NCBI GenBank assembly: GCA_003451785.1
Contig: DMJL01000151.1
Span: forward strand, 1 to 6,470
Direction of reading: 5' to 3'
DNA from: Bacteroidales bacterium
GTDB lineage: Bacteria > Bacteroidota > Bacteroidia > Bacteroidales > UBA7960
DNA: 6,470 nt
The notes below the pieces were generated by a model, which did not search any database, was not told where the DNA came from, and saw only the letters and a list, made by a program, of their open reading frames with translations. The translations under genes and the position numbers were made by a program. Positions 1-5,936 of the stretch are shown here, one piece after another; position 1 is the first letter of the stretch, and each line of letters starts with the position of its first letter.

Positions 1-17
1 CCTGTATAATTCATAAA
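1..17. repeat. Left terminal inverted repeat of the IS (IRL)
   Basis: CCTGTATAATTCATAAA at the left edge matches the reverse complement of the right end (CCTGAATTATTCATAAA) at 15 of 17 positions. The mismatches are at positions 5 and 8. Similarity stops at position 18. This end is distal to the transposase start and lies beyond the 3' end of the gene. Confidence 0.85.
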
Positions 18-209
18 CCTAATTTTTGAACGAATATACAGTAAAAGGTCATTTCATTGATGAAGTTTTTTGATGGAAATTTCAATTCAGGTGTTTTAAG
101 ACTGCTTTCTGGTTGCAATCGGGCATGAGTAACCCAGCCAAACATTTGGTATTAAATCGTTTGTGGTTGAAATAGCAAGTTAAAGAGCGTAAGTTTTTGC
201 GGGGTTCGG

Positions 210-1586
210 CTATGTTCTGATTATTTCAAACATTGCAAAACTTTTTTCAAACACCCATTTGGAATGAAACGATACAGGCAACTCTATTTTTACTTTGGTT
301 TTCATTATCTTCACTCTGGCGGCAACTTTTATCAGTTTTAGCTGTATAGTTTTCATTGTAGATTTGCAAAACTCTGTTCCTTTAAGGACTTCATTTTGAA
401 GTGTATGAATCAAAACATAGGCGGCAGAGTGCAGAAACAACCTGAACTGGTTGGCCAAAAAACTGTTGCACGACATCCTGTCAGAGCGCAGGTAGGTTTT
501 ATGGTCTTTTATTCTTAACTCGGCAGCACCTCTTGCACAATAACCATTTTCATACAAGGCCTTTGTTCTGACATTGCGAATATTGCTGACAATATACCGA
601 ACATTGGTACCCATCTGGCTTACCTCTACCTTGGCAATAACTCGTTGCCTATAATCCCATGATGCAGCTTTGTATTCAAAACTGTGGTACATCTTCACCG
701 GGTTGCCATATTGCTTATATTGCCGTTCAGCACTTTGTATGGTCGTTGCGGCTAGTCGATTCAATACCGGGTTGCTCGTAATACCTGTAATAAAACGCAC
801 CTTCTTCTTTTGTTGCGACCAATCCATAAATTCCTTTGAGCAAAAATGCCCGTCGCCTCTTAGGATAATCAGGGTTTGTGGCCATTGTTGTTGAAGATAC
901 TCTATAAGTTTTTGGGTAAATGAAAACACATTGAAGCTTTTACTGCGCCGACCGGGTTTAAGAACGGTTGTAACCAGTTTCCCTGAAAGCCCTTCGTAAA
1001 TATGTAATGGCATATAACAATGGTCTCCATAATAGTTGTTGAACAAAGCCAGTTGCTGCTGCCCGTAAACCAAGGCACTAGTGTCATCGCAGTCCAATAT
1101 GATTACACTCGGAACCTTATTGTATGAAGATACAAAAGAATCAACCAATACCTTGCCCATTCTATATAAATCCCTTGCACTGGCTAAGTTTTCCAATCTG
1201 CTCATGGTAGGCTGACTGGCTAATGTCTGTTGCTTACCTGCGCATATCTTCAAAATACCATCGTCCCGCATTGTATTGCAATCATTGGCATCCTCGTAGC
1301 CAGCTGCAATCTGCATAATACGCTGCTTAAGCATCGATTCAATACTATGGTCAATATAACTTTGGTGCCTGGTATCAACAATGCAACTGGCCAATTTATC
1401 AATCAATCCTATTTGATTTTCGATTTCGTTTAAAAGCAAAAGCCCACCATCATTGGATATGCGCTCGTTGGTAAAAGAAACCTCAACCTTTTTTTTGCCA
1501 AAGTCCGACAAGTTGAACATTGTTGGGGCAAAAGATCCTTGATGAATTTCCTGATTTGATTTGCAAAATTTTCTACCTTTGCTCAT
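210..1586 (-). CDS. IS1380-family transposase (DDE type)
   Basis: The 458-residue transposase should catalyse cutting and joining of the element's ends. It reads MSKGRKFCKSNQEIHQGSF and then the IS1380-type N-terminal region SFTNERISNDGGLLLLNEIE. Candidate catalytic residues are the acidic cluster in LDCDDT (about residues 164-169), Asp245 in RGDGHF, and Glu356 in RGAAELRIKD, in the order and spacing expected of an RNase H-fold DDE enzyme. A basic tail (KLIKVAARVKIMKTKVKI) follows. The ORF can be extended to a TTG codon at 1634. The ATG at 1586 is preferred because the extension would start upstream of the predicted transcription start (about 1609-1611). The gene has no Shine-Dalgarno site, as is usual in Bacteroidota. 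It appears intact and ends with TAG at 210-212. The family call is from recalled motifs, not a search. Confidence 0.92.
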   Translation of the reverse strand: MSKGRKFCKSNQEIHQGSFAPTMFNLSDFGKKKVEVSFTNERISNDGGLLLLNEIENQIGLIDKLASCIVDTRHQSYIDHSIESMLKQRIMQIAAGYEDANDCNTMRDDGILKICAGKQQTLASQPTMSRLENLASARDLYRMGKVLVDSFVSSYNKVPSVIILDCDDTSALVYGQQQLALFNNYYGDHCYMPLHIYEGLSGKLVTTVLKPGRRSKSFNVFSFTQKLIEYLQQQWPQTLIILRGDGHFCSKEFMDWSQQKKKVRFITGITSNPVLNRLAATTIQSAERQYKQYGNPVKMYHSFEYKAASWDYRQRVIAKVEVSQMGTNVRYIVSNIRNVRTKALYENGYCARGAAELRIKDHKTYLRSDRMSCNSFLANQFRLFLHSAAYVLIHTLQNEVLKGTEFCKSTMKTIQLKLIKVAARVKIMKTKVKIELPVSFHSKWVFEKSFAMFEIIRT

Positions 1587-1658
1587 GGGGTATGTTTTTG
1601 TTGTGATTTTCAACTCAAAGATAGTAAAAATCAATGAGATAACAAAAAAACATACCCC
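1587..1658 (-). repeat. 13-bp perfect inverted repeat flanking the transposase promoter and start codon
   Basis: GGGGTATGTTTTT at 1587-1599 is exactly complementary to AAAAACATACCCC at 1646-1658, with 46 bp between. One arm abuts the transposase ATG (1584-1586). The other overlaps the edge of the -33 element. Three further pairs (GTT/AAC) can form across a 2-nt bulge. A transcript from the internal promoter contains only the ATG-proximal arm. A transcript entering from outside the IS contains both arms and could fold so that the start codon is occluded. A protein-binding operator is the alternative reading. Confidence 0.6.
1616..1646 (-). promoter_or_regulatory. Bacteroidota-type promoter of the transposase gene
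   Basis: On the minus strand there is a -33 element TTTG (1646-1643), exactly 19 bp of spacer, and a -7 element TATCTTTG (1623-1616). This matches the Bacteroidota primary sigma factor consensus (TTTG, N19-21, TANNTTTG) without mismatch. Transcription should start about 5-7 nt further on, near 1609-1611, leaving a leader of about 25 nt before the ATG at 1586. The promoter lies wholly inside the IS and also inside the loop of the 13-bp inverted repeat at 1587-1658. Confidence 0.75.
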
Positions 1659-1670
1659 TTTCTTCGTTTT

Positions 1671-1687
1671 TTTATGAATAATTCAGG
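1671..1687. repeat. Right terminal inverted repeat of the IS (IRR)
   Basis: TTTATGAATAATTCAGG is the inverted partner of positions 1-17 (15/17 matches). It lies 25 bp upstream of the -33 element of the transposase promoter and marks the boundary between the IS and the host spacer that leads into the oxidoreductase operon. Confidence 0.85.
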
Positions 1688-1958
1688 TCAGGGTCAAAAA
1701 AATCTTTTGGGGTAAATCTTAATATTATTAGCAAAGTTAAAAGAAGAACTTTTTCACGATAACGATCTGTTTATTTGCCAGTATTACAACAAATCAATCA
1801 TTCGTTAATATACAGAAACATTTCTTTAAAAATTCCTTTACAAGAAATCGAATAGTATTACTTTTAGGGCGTTGAAATTGCCATTATCCTACAAATTATA
1901 ACCGTACAATTTAGCCTACTTTTTTATATAAACTACATTTATTTTAATCAATATTTTT
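1688..1958. other. AT-rich intergenic spacer, likely upstream region of the oxidoreductase operon
   Basis: This 271-bp stretch between the IS right end and the first operon gene holds no credible ORF, tRNA or strong hairpin. It must carry the operon's own promoter, or lead in from one created by the IS, but no good match to TTTG-N19-21-TANNTTTG was found on the plus strand. The nearest partial match is TACTTTTT at 1917-1924 (seven of eight consensus positions, counting the two Ns), which has no convincing -33 partner. The last 40 bases before the ATG at 1959 are almost pure A/T, a typical Bacteroidota leader. Confidence 0.5.
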
Positions 1959-2666
1959 ATGTTAAACACTGAAAAACAATCACTTGGCGACAAGAATGGG
2001 AAGACTGTTGCAAGTTATCGGGTATTGCCCGGTCCTGAGGGTCTTCTACCTCCGGCGGCGGCATGCTGCGGGATAACGCTGCCTTTGGAAGGAGAAGGTT
2101 TGGTAGAAGGAATTATAAGGAGTGAGCAGGACACCATTGAAGAGATGGCCCGCCAGCTGCTCACCCGACGCAACCCAACCATTTTCCCCGGACCTTTGGT
2201 GCTCTGGGCCTGGAAGGATGGCGTTACGGTAAAAGCAGATTGCATAATGGAGCTTGCAAATGAAATTCCCGGAGTTCGCATCATTCCTATGCCCGATTAT
2301 CGGCCTATTTATCCAAAGATTGACCCTGAGGCTGTTATCAATCCTTGCCACCCCAACCTAACGATTGCCCACAACAAAATTGAGGTATGTGTTTTTATTG
2401 GTGTGCATTGCCATTTTGCCAATATCACCTTGAAAATGATACGGGCGGGCACCAATTGCTATACTATAACACTGTGCAACGAGGCTGGTCATGAAGACTC
2501 AATGGCAAGTTTACCCTTTTGCGGCACCGACAAAGTGGAAGCATTAACTAATGCTGTGCGCAAATTGAAGGCCGGCGGTTTGAGACCGTACCATGCAGAT
2601 ACACCCGGCATTCAGCTAACCGTAGCACAAAAGGCCGTTGCAGCCGGATTGAAAAACGGTAATTAA
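1959..2666 (+). CDS. CO_dh/ACDS epsilon-subunit-like protein (CdhB type) linked to a 2-oxoacid oxidoreductase
   Basis: This 235-residue soluble protein has no signal peptide or membrane segment. Residues about 55-200 resemble the epsilon subunit of archaeal acetyl-CoA decarbonylase/synthase (also called CODH beta subunit family), a Rossmann-like fold. Supporting segments are RRNPTIFPGPLVLWAW (70-85), the hydrophobic strand with IEVCVFIGVHCHFANITLKM (141-160), and CYTITLC followed by EAGHEDSMASLP (167-186). In ACDS the epsilon subunit accompanies the CODH catalytic subunit without being catalytic. No such catalytic subunit is encoded here, and the gene leads an operon of 2-oxoacid:ferredoxin oxidoreductase subunits 39 bp upstream of alpha. 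It is therefore inferred to be an accessory subunit of that enzyme. It is rich in Cys (9) and His (6), including PCHP (129-132) and HCH (150-152), so a metal or redox site is possible. The family call is recalled, not searched. Confidence 0.75.
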   Translation: MLNTEKQSLGDKNGKTVASYRVLPGPEGLLPPAAACCGITLPLEGEGLVEGIIRSEQDTIEEMARQLLTRRNPTIFPGPLVLWAWKDGVTVKADCIMELANEIPGVRIIPMPDYRPIYPKIDPEAVINPCHPNLTIAHNKIEVCVFIGVHCHFANITLKMIRAGTNCYTITLCNEAGHEDSMASLPFCGTDKVEALTNAVRKLKAGGLRPYHADTPGIQLTVAQKAVAAGLKNGN

Positions 2667-2705
2667 TGTAAGCTAAGTATAGAATGTAACAATGATGATA
2701 CAAAA

Positions 2706-3875
2706 ATGGAAATAGTAAAACCCCAACAAACTGTTGTAACTCCAGAACATCTGTTGTTTGAAGCTCCCCGTAAAAGGGCTTATATCACTGGTAGTGAGGC
2801 TGCCAGTGAAGCCATAAAGCGCGCAAATGTTGATATTGCCATTGCTTATCCCATAACCCCGCAAAGCGAAACCATGCAACGCGTTGGCGATTTGTTTGGC
2901 CAAGGATATGTTAGAGATTATTATCGTGCCGAAGATGAGGTAGGAGCATTTTCTGCTATCTCAGGTGCTTCGCGCACAGGTGTAAGATGCATGACTGCAT
3001 CGTCGGGTCCTGGTCTTATGAGGGGCTTAGAAGTGATTGCTTCTTGGCCCGGACATAGGGTTCCAGTAGTGTTCCTTATTATGTGCCGCGTAATCAACGC
3101 CCCGCTCTCCATTCAACCCGATAACTTGGAGCTTGATTATATGCTTTCTACCGGAAATATTGTATTTCATGCAGAAAACCAACAAGACTTCTTCGACTAC
3201 ACCCTTGCAGGCTTTGTGATTTCGGAAAAATGCGAAGTAACCCTACCCGTAGCGGTTGCCGTAGATGGCTTTTTTGTTACCCATGCCCGTGGATGGGTTG
3301 AGATGCCTTCATCCGATTTGAAATTACCACCCCGCGATTGCTATCGGGAAGCAGTTCCTATGATTGATAATGAAAACCCACCTATACGGATAGCCAGAGA
3401 TGCTCCCATTCAAAAAAGTAACTTTATAAGCTATCAGATGCATGCATCGTGGCAGCAGGAGATACATGCCGCCCAAGAACGCTCGCGCCGCTGGATATAC
3501 AAGTACTTAGGCGGGCTTATTGAAGTTGTAAACCCTGGTGCAGAAACCGTTATCGTGGCATCGGGTAGTGCTGTTTCGCAATCGCGCGAAGCAGTTAGAC
3601 AAGCCGAAGAAATGGGGCACAGAATTGGTCTAATAAAAGTAAAGTCCCTAAGACCATTCCCTGTTGAAGAGCTAAGAGAGGCCTGCAAAAGTGCCAAGCG
3701 CATTATTGTACCGGAGTTTAACTGCGCCGGATGGCTCAATCGTGAGCTAAGGGCTACCTTATACAACCATTCGGATGCAGAAATTGCACCCGGGCCAAGG
3801 GTTTTTGGCGGTATCACCATGCCCACAGAGTTGATTTTGCAATGGCTTTTCGACAAAACAGGCAATTGCAGGTAA
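2706..3875 (+). CDS. porA: 2-oxoacid:ferredoxin oxidoreductase, alpha subunit (pyruvate-type, PorA-like)
   Basis: The alpha subunit pairs with beta to build the thiamine-diphosphate site that oxidatively decarboxylates a 2-oxoacid to acyl-CoA, or runs the reductive carboxylation. Of 389 residues, about 26-230 form the pyrimidine-binding domain. It carries ITGSEAASEAI (27-37), AYPITPQSE (47-55) with the conserved Thr51, RAEDEVGA (74-81) with candidate activating acidic residues, and TASSGPGL (97-104). Residues about 275-385 form the transketolase C-terminal-like domain, with VIVASGSAV (282-290) and IKVKSLRPFP (310-319). The length is usual for separate alpha subunits of the four-subunit enzymes. 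About 25 extra residues precede the first domain. The overall pattern follows pyruvate enzymes such as the Thermotoga one, but RVINAPLSIQPDNLE (128-142) replaces the usual RALS-PINIHCDH segment, so the substrate is not proven. The symbol labels the subunit type only. Confidence 0.9.
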   Translation: MEIVKPQQTVVTPEHLLFEAPRKRAYITGSEAASEAIKRANVDIAIAYPITPQSETMQRVGDLFGQGYVRDYYRAEDEVGAFSAISGASRTGVRCMTASSGPGLMRGLEVIASWPGHRVPVVFLIMCRVINAPLSIQPDNLELDYMLSTGNIVFHAENQQDFFDYTLAGFVISEKCEVTLPVAVAVDGFFVTHARGWVEMPSSDLKLPPRDCYREAVPMIDNENPPIRIARDAPIQKSNFISYQMHASWQQEIHAAQERSRRWIYKYLGGLIEVVNPGAETVIVASGSAVSQSREAVRQAEEMGHRIGLIKVKSLRPFPVEELREACKSAKRIIVPEFNCAGWLNRELRATLYNHSDAEIAPGPRVFGGITMPTELILQWLFDKTGNCR

Positions 3876-3897
3876 GTAAATTTTGTAAGACATTTTG

Positions 3898-3903
3898 AAA
3901 GGA
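3898..3903 (+). promoter_or_regulatory. Ribosome binding site of the beta-subunit gene
   Basis: AAAGGA sits 8 nt before the ATG at 3912. It is the only clear Shine-Dalgarno-like site among the operon genes. It supports this start over the in-frame Met codons at residues 13 and 16. Confidence 0.5.
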
Positions 3904-3911
3904 AAAATATT

Positions 3912-4763
3912 ATGTCACTAAAAACAATCAATTGTTCACCGGTTTTCATGCCTTATATGCCTAAGGAATACTTAGATTTGATAAACAAGGGTCCTTTTGG
4001 CAAAGAGATGAAGCTTTCTCAGGTAGGCTCAGTGAAGGAACTTTTGGAAGAACACCCAATGTGCGAAGGCTGTGCAATGGCGTATTTTATCCGAATGACG
4101 CTAATAGCCATACCTACACCCGAACATTCGGTAATAGTAGGCACGGCCGGCTGTGGCCGATTGTCGCTGTCGCAGGCAGCAATCCCATTTGTATATGGCA
4201 ACTACTGCGACACCAATGGAGTTGCCACTGGTATCAAACGCGGATTGGCTCTAAGGTTTCCGGAGCAGCACAAAGATGTAATCGTGATGGCCGGAGATGG
4301 CGGATTGGCCGACATTGGCTTCTCGCAAGTGATGCACTCTTGGTTTCGGAAGGAGAAGTTTGCTACAATAATGCTCGACAACGAGGTTTATGGCAACACT
4401 GGTGGCCAAGAGAGCGGCATGACCCGTAAAGGAGAAGTTGTGAAGATGGCGCCCGTAGGCAAGCAGTTTGAGAAAATTGATATGCTTAGCTTAGCTCGTG
4501 CTTCGGGAGTTGCCTACATAGCACGCCTTACCATAACCAACCCTGCCCGGATTGTAAACACCATTCGCAAGGCCATTTTGGTAGCCCGCGAAATAGGACC
4601 TACCTATGTGCAAGCATATACTTCGTGCAACATTGAATACACTATCCCACCCGAAAAGGTGATGGATGATGCAAGGAGAGTAGAGCAAGAGCGCTATTCT
4701 TTTGTAGAAGAAATGAGCGATGCTGCCAGAGAGTATTTAGAAAAAGTGCACAACATCAAATAA
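3912..4763 (+). CDS. porB: 2-oxoacid:ferredoxin oxidoreductase, beta subunit (TPP- and 4Fe-4S-binding, PorB-like)
   Basis: The beta subunit binds thiamine diphosphate through Mg and carries the proximal 4Fe-4S cluster that takes electrons from the hydroxyethyl intermediate. The 283-residue protein shows the TPP motif GDGGLADIG (128-136) followed by LDNEVYGNTGGQ (155-166). The four cluster cysteines are all present: C51 and C54 (MCEGC), C81 (TAGCG) and C239 (TSCN). These align with the CPGC, TGC and SPC sites remembered from the Thermotoga pyruvate enzyme. About 50 residues precede the first cysteine pair, rather more than in compact beta subunits. The 36-bp gap from alpha and shared strand indicate one transcript. 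The motifs make the subunit identity very secure. Pyruvate as substrate is likely but not shown, because 2-oxoisovalerate, indolepyruvate and 2-oxoglutarate enzymes share these motifs. Confidence 0.92.
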   Translation: MSLKTINCSPVFMPYMPKEYLDLINKGPFGKEMKLSQVGSVKELLEEHPMCEGCAMAYFIRMTLIAIPTPEHSVIVGTAGCGRLSLSQAAIPFVYGNYCDTNGVATGIKRGLALRFPEQHKDVIVMAGDGGLADIGFSQVMHSWFRKEKFATIMLDNEVYGNTGGQESGMTRKGEVVKMAPVGKQFEKIDMLSLARASGVAYIARLTITNPARIVNTIRKAILVAREIGPTYVQAYTSCNIEYTIPPEKVMDDARRVEQERYSFVEEMSDAAREYLEKVHNIK

Positions 4764-4796
4764 GTATTGAATAGCAAAATTGATAAACAAATATTT

Positions 4797-5468
4797 ATGA
4801 AGCGTTTTAATATTAGGATGGCTGGCGTTGGTGGCCAGGGCGTGGTAACAGCTTCTCATGTGCTTAGCAATGGCGTAATTCTTAGTGGAAGCGAAAGCAC
4901 AATCGTTCCGTTTTTTGGATCTGAGAAACGCATGGCACCCGTAGAAAGCTATGTGCGCATTGCCGACGGCAAATTGTATGAAATAGGCGAGATTATTTAT
5001 CCCAATGTGATTGTAATTTTCCATGCCCAGGTAATTACCCATGGAAAATCGTACACCATGCCTTTCTACTCCGGTCTCAAAGACAATTCGGTAATACTTA
5101 TCAACGCAGCCAAGCCCATAATCTTTGGTGCCGATGAGCAACGCGAATTGAAAGAAAAGAATGCAAAGGTATATTTTCTTCCTGCAACGCAAATAGCCTT
5201 GGAAAGTGCCGGTACGGAGGTTGCAACCAACATGGCAATGCTCGGTGCACTAAGCAGTATTTTGGGAATGCCCGGATTGGATTCTTTAGAACTTGCAGTG
5301 AAAGAACGATTCTTGGGCAAAGGCCTTGTAGCTTCGGGCGGCACGGCTTCGCTTGACAAAGCCATGGAAAAAAAGTTTGGGCAAAAGTCCGAGCTTGTGG
5401 GAAAAAACATGGCTGTTATAAAGGCTGCTTATGATTACGCCACTAATTTGCAATGGTCGTTCTTGTAA
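4797..5468 (+). CDS. porG: 2-oxoacid:ferredoxin oxidoreductase, gamma subunit (PorG-like)
   Basis: This is the gamma domain of the multi-subunit 2-oxoacid:ferredoxin oxidoreductases, which is needed for assembly and CoA-dependent chemistry. The 223-residue protein opens with IRMAGVGGQGVVTASHVL (residues 6-23), the family's glycine-rich signature. Residues 39-55 (FFGSEKRMAPVESYVRI) match the conserved E-x-R-x-APV-x-S-x-VRI region. The start chosen is ATG 4797. An in-frame TTG at 4767 would add ten residues (MNSKIDKQIF), but gamma subunits normally begin just before the glycine motif, and the ATG restores a 33-bp gap like those of the other genes. There is no Shine-Dalgarno site. The C-terminal part after about residue 180 (KKFGQKSELVGKNMAVIKAAYDYA) is usual for the family. 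Confidence 0.88.
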   Translation: MKRFNIRMAGVGGQGVVTASHVLSNGVILSGSESTIVPFFGSEKRMAPVESYVRIADGKLYEIGEIIYPNVIVIFHAQVITHGKSYTMPFYSGLKDNSVILINAAKPIIFGADEQRELKEKNAKVYFLPATQIALESAGTEVATNMAMLGALSSILGMPGLDSLELAVKERFLGKGLVASGGTASLDKAMEKKFGQKSELVGKNMAVIKAAYDYATNLQWSFL

Positions 5469-5508
5469 GGGTTTCTAAATGTTTTAAAAAAATCTAAATG
5501 AACCAAAA

Positions 5509-5793
5509 ATGTATAAAGTAGCACAAGTTGACAGCGAAAAATGCTCGCAAACCAAATGCCGCCTTTGCACACTCTATTGCCCAGAACCCAACACCCTGTT
5601 ATACAACGACATAAAAAATCATGCTTTTGTAGCAGTGGATAGGTGCAAGGGCTGCAATGCTTGTTTGAATGTTTGTGCAGAGATAGCAAAGCGCCATTGC
5701 ATTACAATGGTTACAGTGGGAGAAATTGCCAATGGATTTGAGATGTCGAAATCCGGCATGATAAACCAGCATTGCGAAGGCAGGGTTGGATAA
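5509..5793 (+). CDS. porD: Dicluster 4Fe-4S ferredoxin-type protein, delta subunit of the oxidoreductase
   Basis: The 94-residue protein binds two 4Fe-4S clusters and should pass electrons between the beta-subunit cluster and external ferredoxin. The first cysteine set is C12-x4-C17-x2-C20-x3-C24-Pro; the second is C46-x2-C49-x2-C52-x3-C56. The first set has a four-residue first gap instead of the usual two, and the second lacks the usual proline after its last cysteine. Two further cysteines (C66 and C89, approximate count) are probably not cluster ligands. It is the last gene of the operon, 40 bp after gamma. In many four-subunit enzymes the delta gene lies between gamma and alpha, so the position is less common. 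There is no Shine-Dalgarno site, and an upstream ATG at 5498 is out of frame. The symbol labels the subunit type only. Confidence 0.85.
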   Translation: MYKVAQVDSEKCSQTKCRLCTLYCPEPNTLLYNDIKNHAFVAVDRCKGCNACLNVCAEIAKRHCITMVTVGEIANGFEMSKSGMINQHCEGRVG

Positions 5794-5807
5794 AACAAAG
5801 TAAAGCC

Positions 5808-5829
5808 GCAACGATTTACTAACCGTTGC
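5808..5829. repeat. Small 6-bp stem-loop after the operon
   Basis: GCAACG (5808-5813) and CGTTGC (5824-5829) are perfectly complementary around a 10-nt loop. It has no T-tract and precedes the much stronger hairpin at 5840. It may be incidental or part of the 3' end structure. Confidence 0.3.
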
Positions 5830-5839
5830 TGTAGCCATG

Positions 5840-5886
5840 AAAACCCCTGATGCGTAGCAGCAATGCAGCTTCGTATTAGGGGTTTT
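5840..5886. terminator. Bidirectional hairpin terminator between convergent genes
   Basis: AAAACCCCT (5840-5848) pairs perfectly with AGGGGTTTT (5878-5886). The inner 29 nt also pair, apart from two mismatches and two G-U wobbles, giving a stem of about 22 pairs with a 3-nt AAT loop. The outer A/T runs provide a U-rich 3' side on either strand. Placed between the plus-strand operon end (5793) and the minus-strand hydrolase stop (5937), it can serve both transcripts. Confidence 0.7.
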
Positions 5887-5936
5887 GTGGATAATTTCTT
5901 GACTCTTCTATAGTTTGCTACAAAGTGAATTAACGG

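Larger units (their letters stand above)
1..1687 (-). mobile_element. IS1380-family insertion sequence, apparently complete
   Basis: This is a self-contained insertion sequence of about 1.69 kb with one transposase gene on the minus strand and imperfect terminal inverted repeats at 1-17 and 1671-1687. The length, the single ORF of about 458 codons and ends beginning CCTG fit the IS1380 family, which is common in Bacteroidota. No frameshift or internal stop is visible, so the element may be active. IS1380 elements normally make a short target duplication of about 4 bp. The right-flank bases are TCAG (1688-1691), but the left flank lies outside the window, so the duplication cannot be confirmed. 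The stretch 18-209, between the left repeat and the transposase stop, shows no gene. Confidence 0.9.

Noticed and set aside
33..41. AATATACAG shared between the IS left end and the spacer near 1807-1815
   Set aside because: A short AT-rich match with no symmetrical placement; not convincing as an attachment site or repeat.
84..92. AATTCAGGT repeated near the left IS end and at the right end (1680-1688)
   Set aside because: A 9-bp match in AT-rich DNA, partly outside the IS boundary at the right end; likely chance.
1587..1634. TTG-initiated extension of the transposase adding 16 residues
   Set aside because: It begins upstream of the predicted transcription start and starts with a TTG; the ATG at 1586 follows a perfect promoter and gives a family-typical N-terminus.
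1706..1737. Possible outward promoter: TTTG at 1706-1709 with TAGCAAAG 19 bp later
   Set aside because: The downstream box has AAAG where TTTG is required, so it does not match the Bacteroidota -7 consensus beyond the first two bases.
1959..2666. A complete CODH/acetyl-CoA synthase cluster
   Set aside because: Only an epsilon-like protein is present; no cdhA, acsB, cdhD, cdhE or cooC-like gene occurs in the window.
3434..3949. 171-codon minus-strand ORF opposite the alpha subunit
   Set aside because: It is antisense to a well-conserved gene, shows no recognisable motif, and is explained by the codon bias of the opposite strand.
4061..4429. 122-codon plus-strand ORF in another frame of the beta gene
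   Set aside because: It overlaps the TPP and cluster motifs of beta, is low-complexity in character and has no independent start signal.
4767..4796. TTG start for the gamma subunit
   Set aside because: It adds ten non-conserved residues; ATG 4797 lies just before the conserved glycine-rich motif and fits the gap pattern of the operon.
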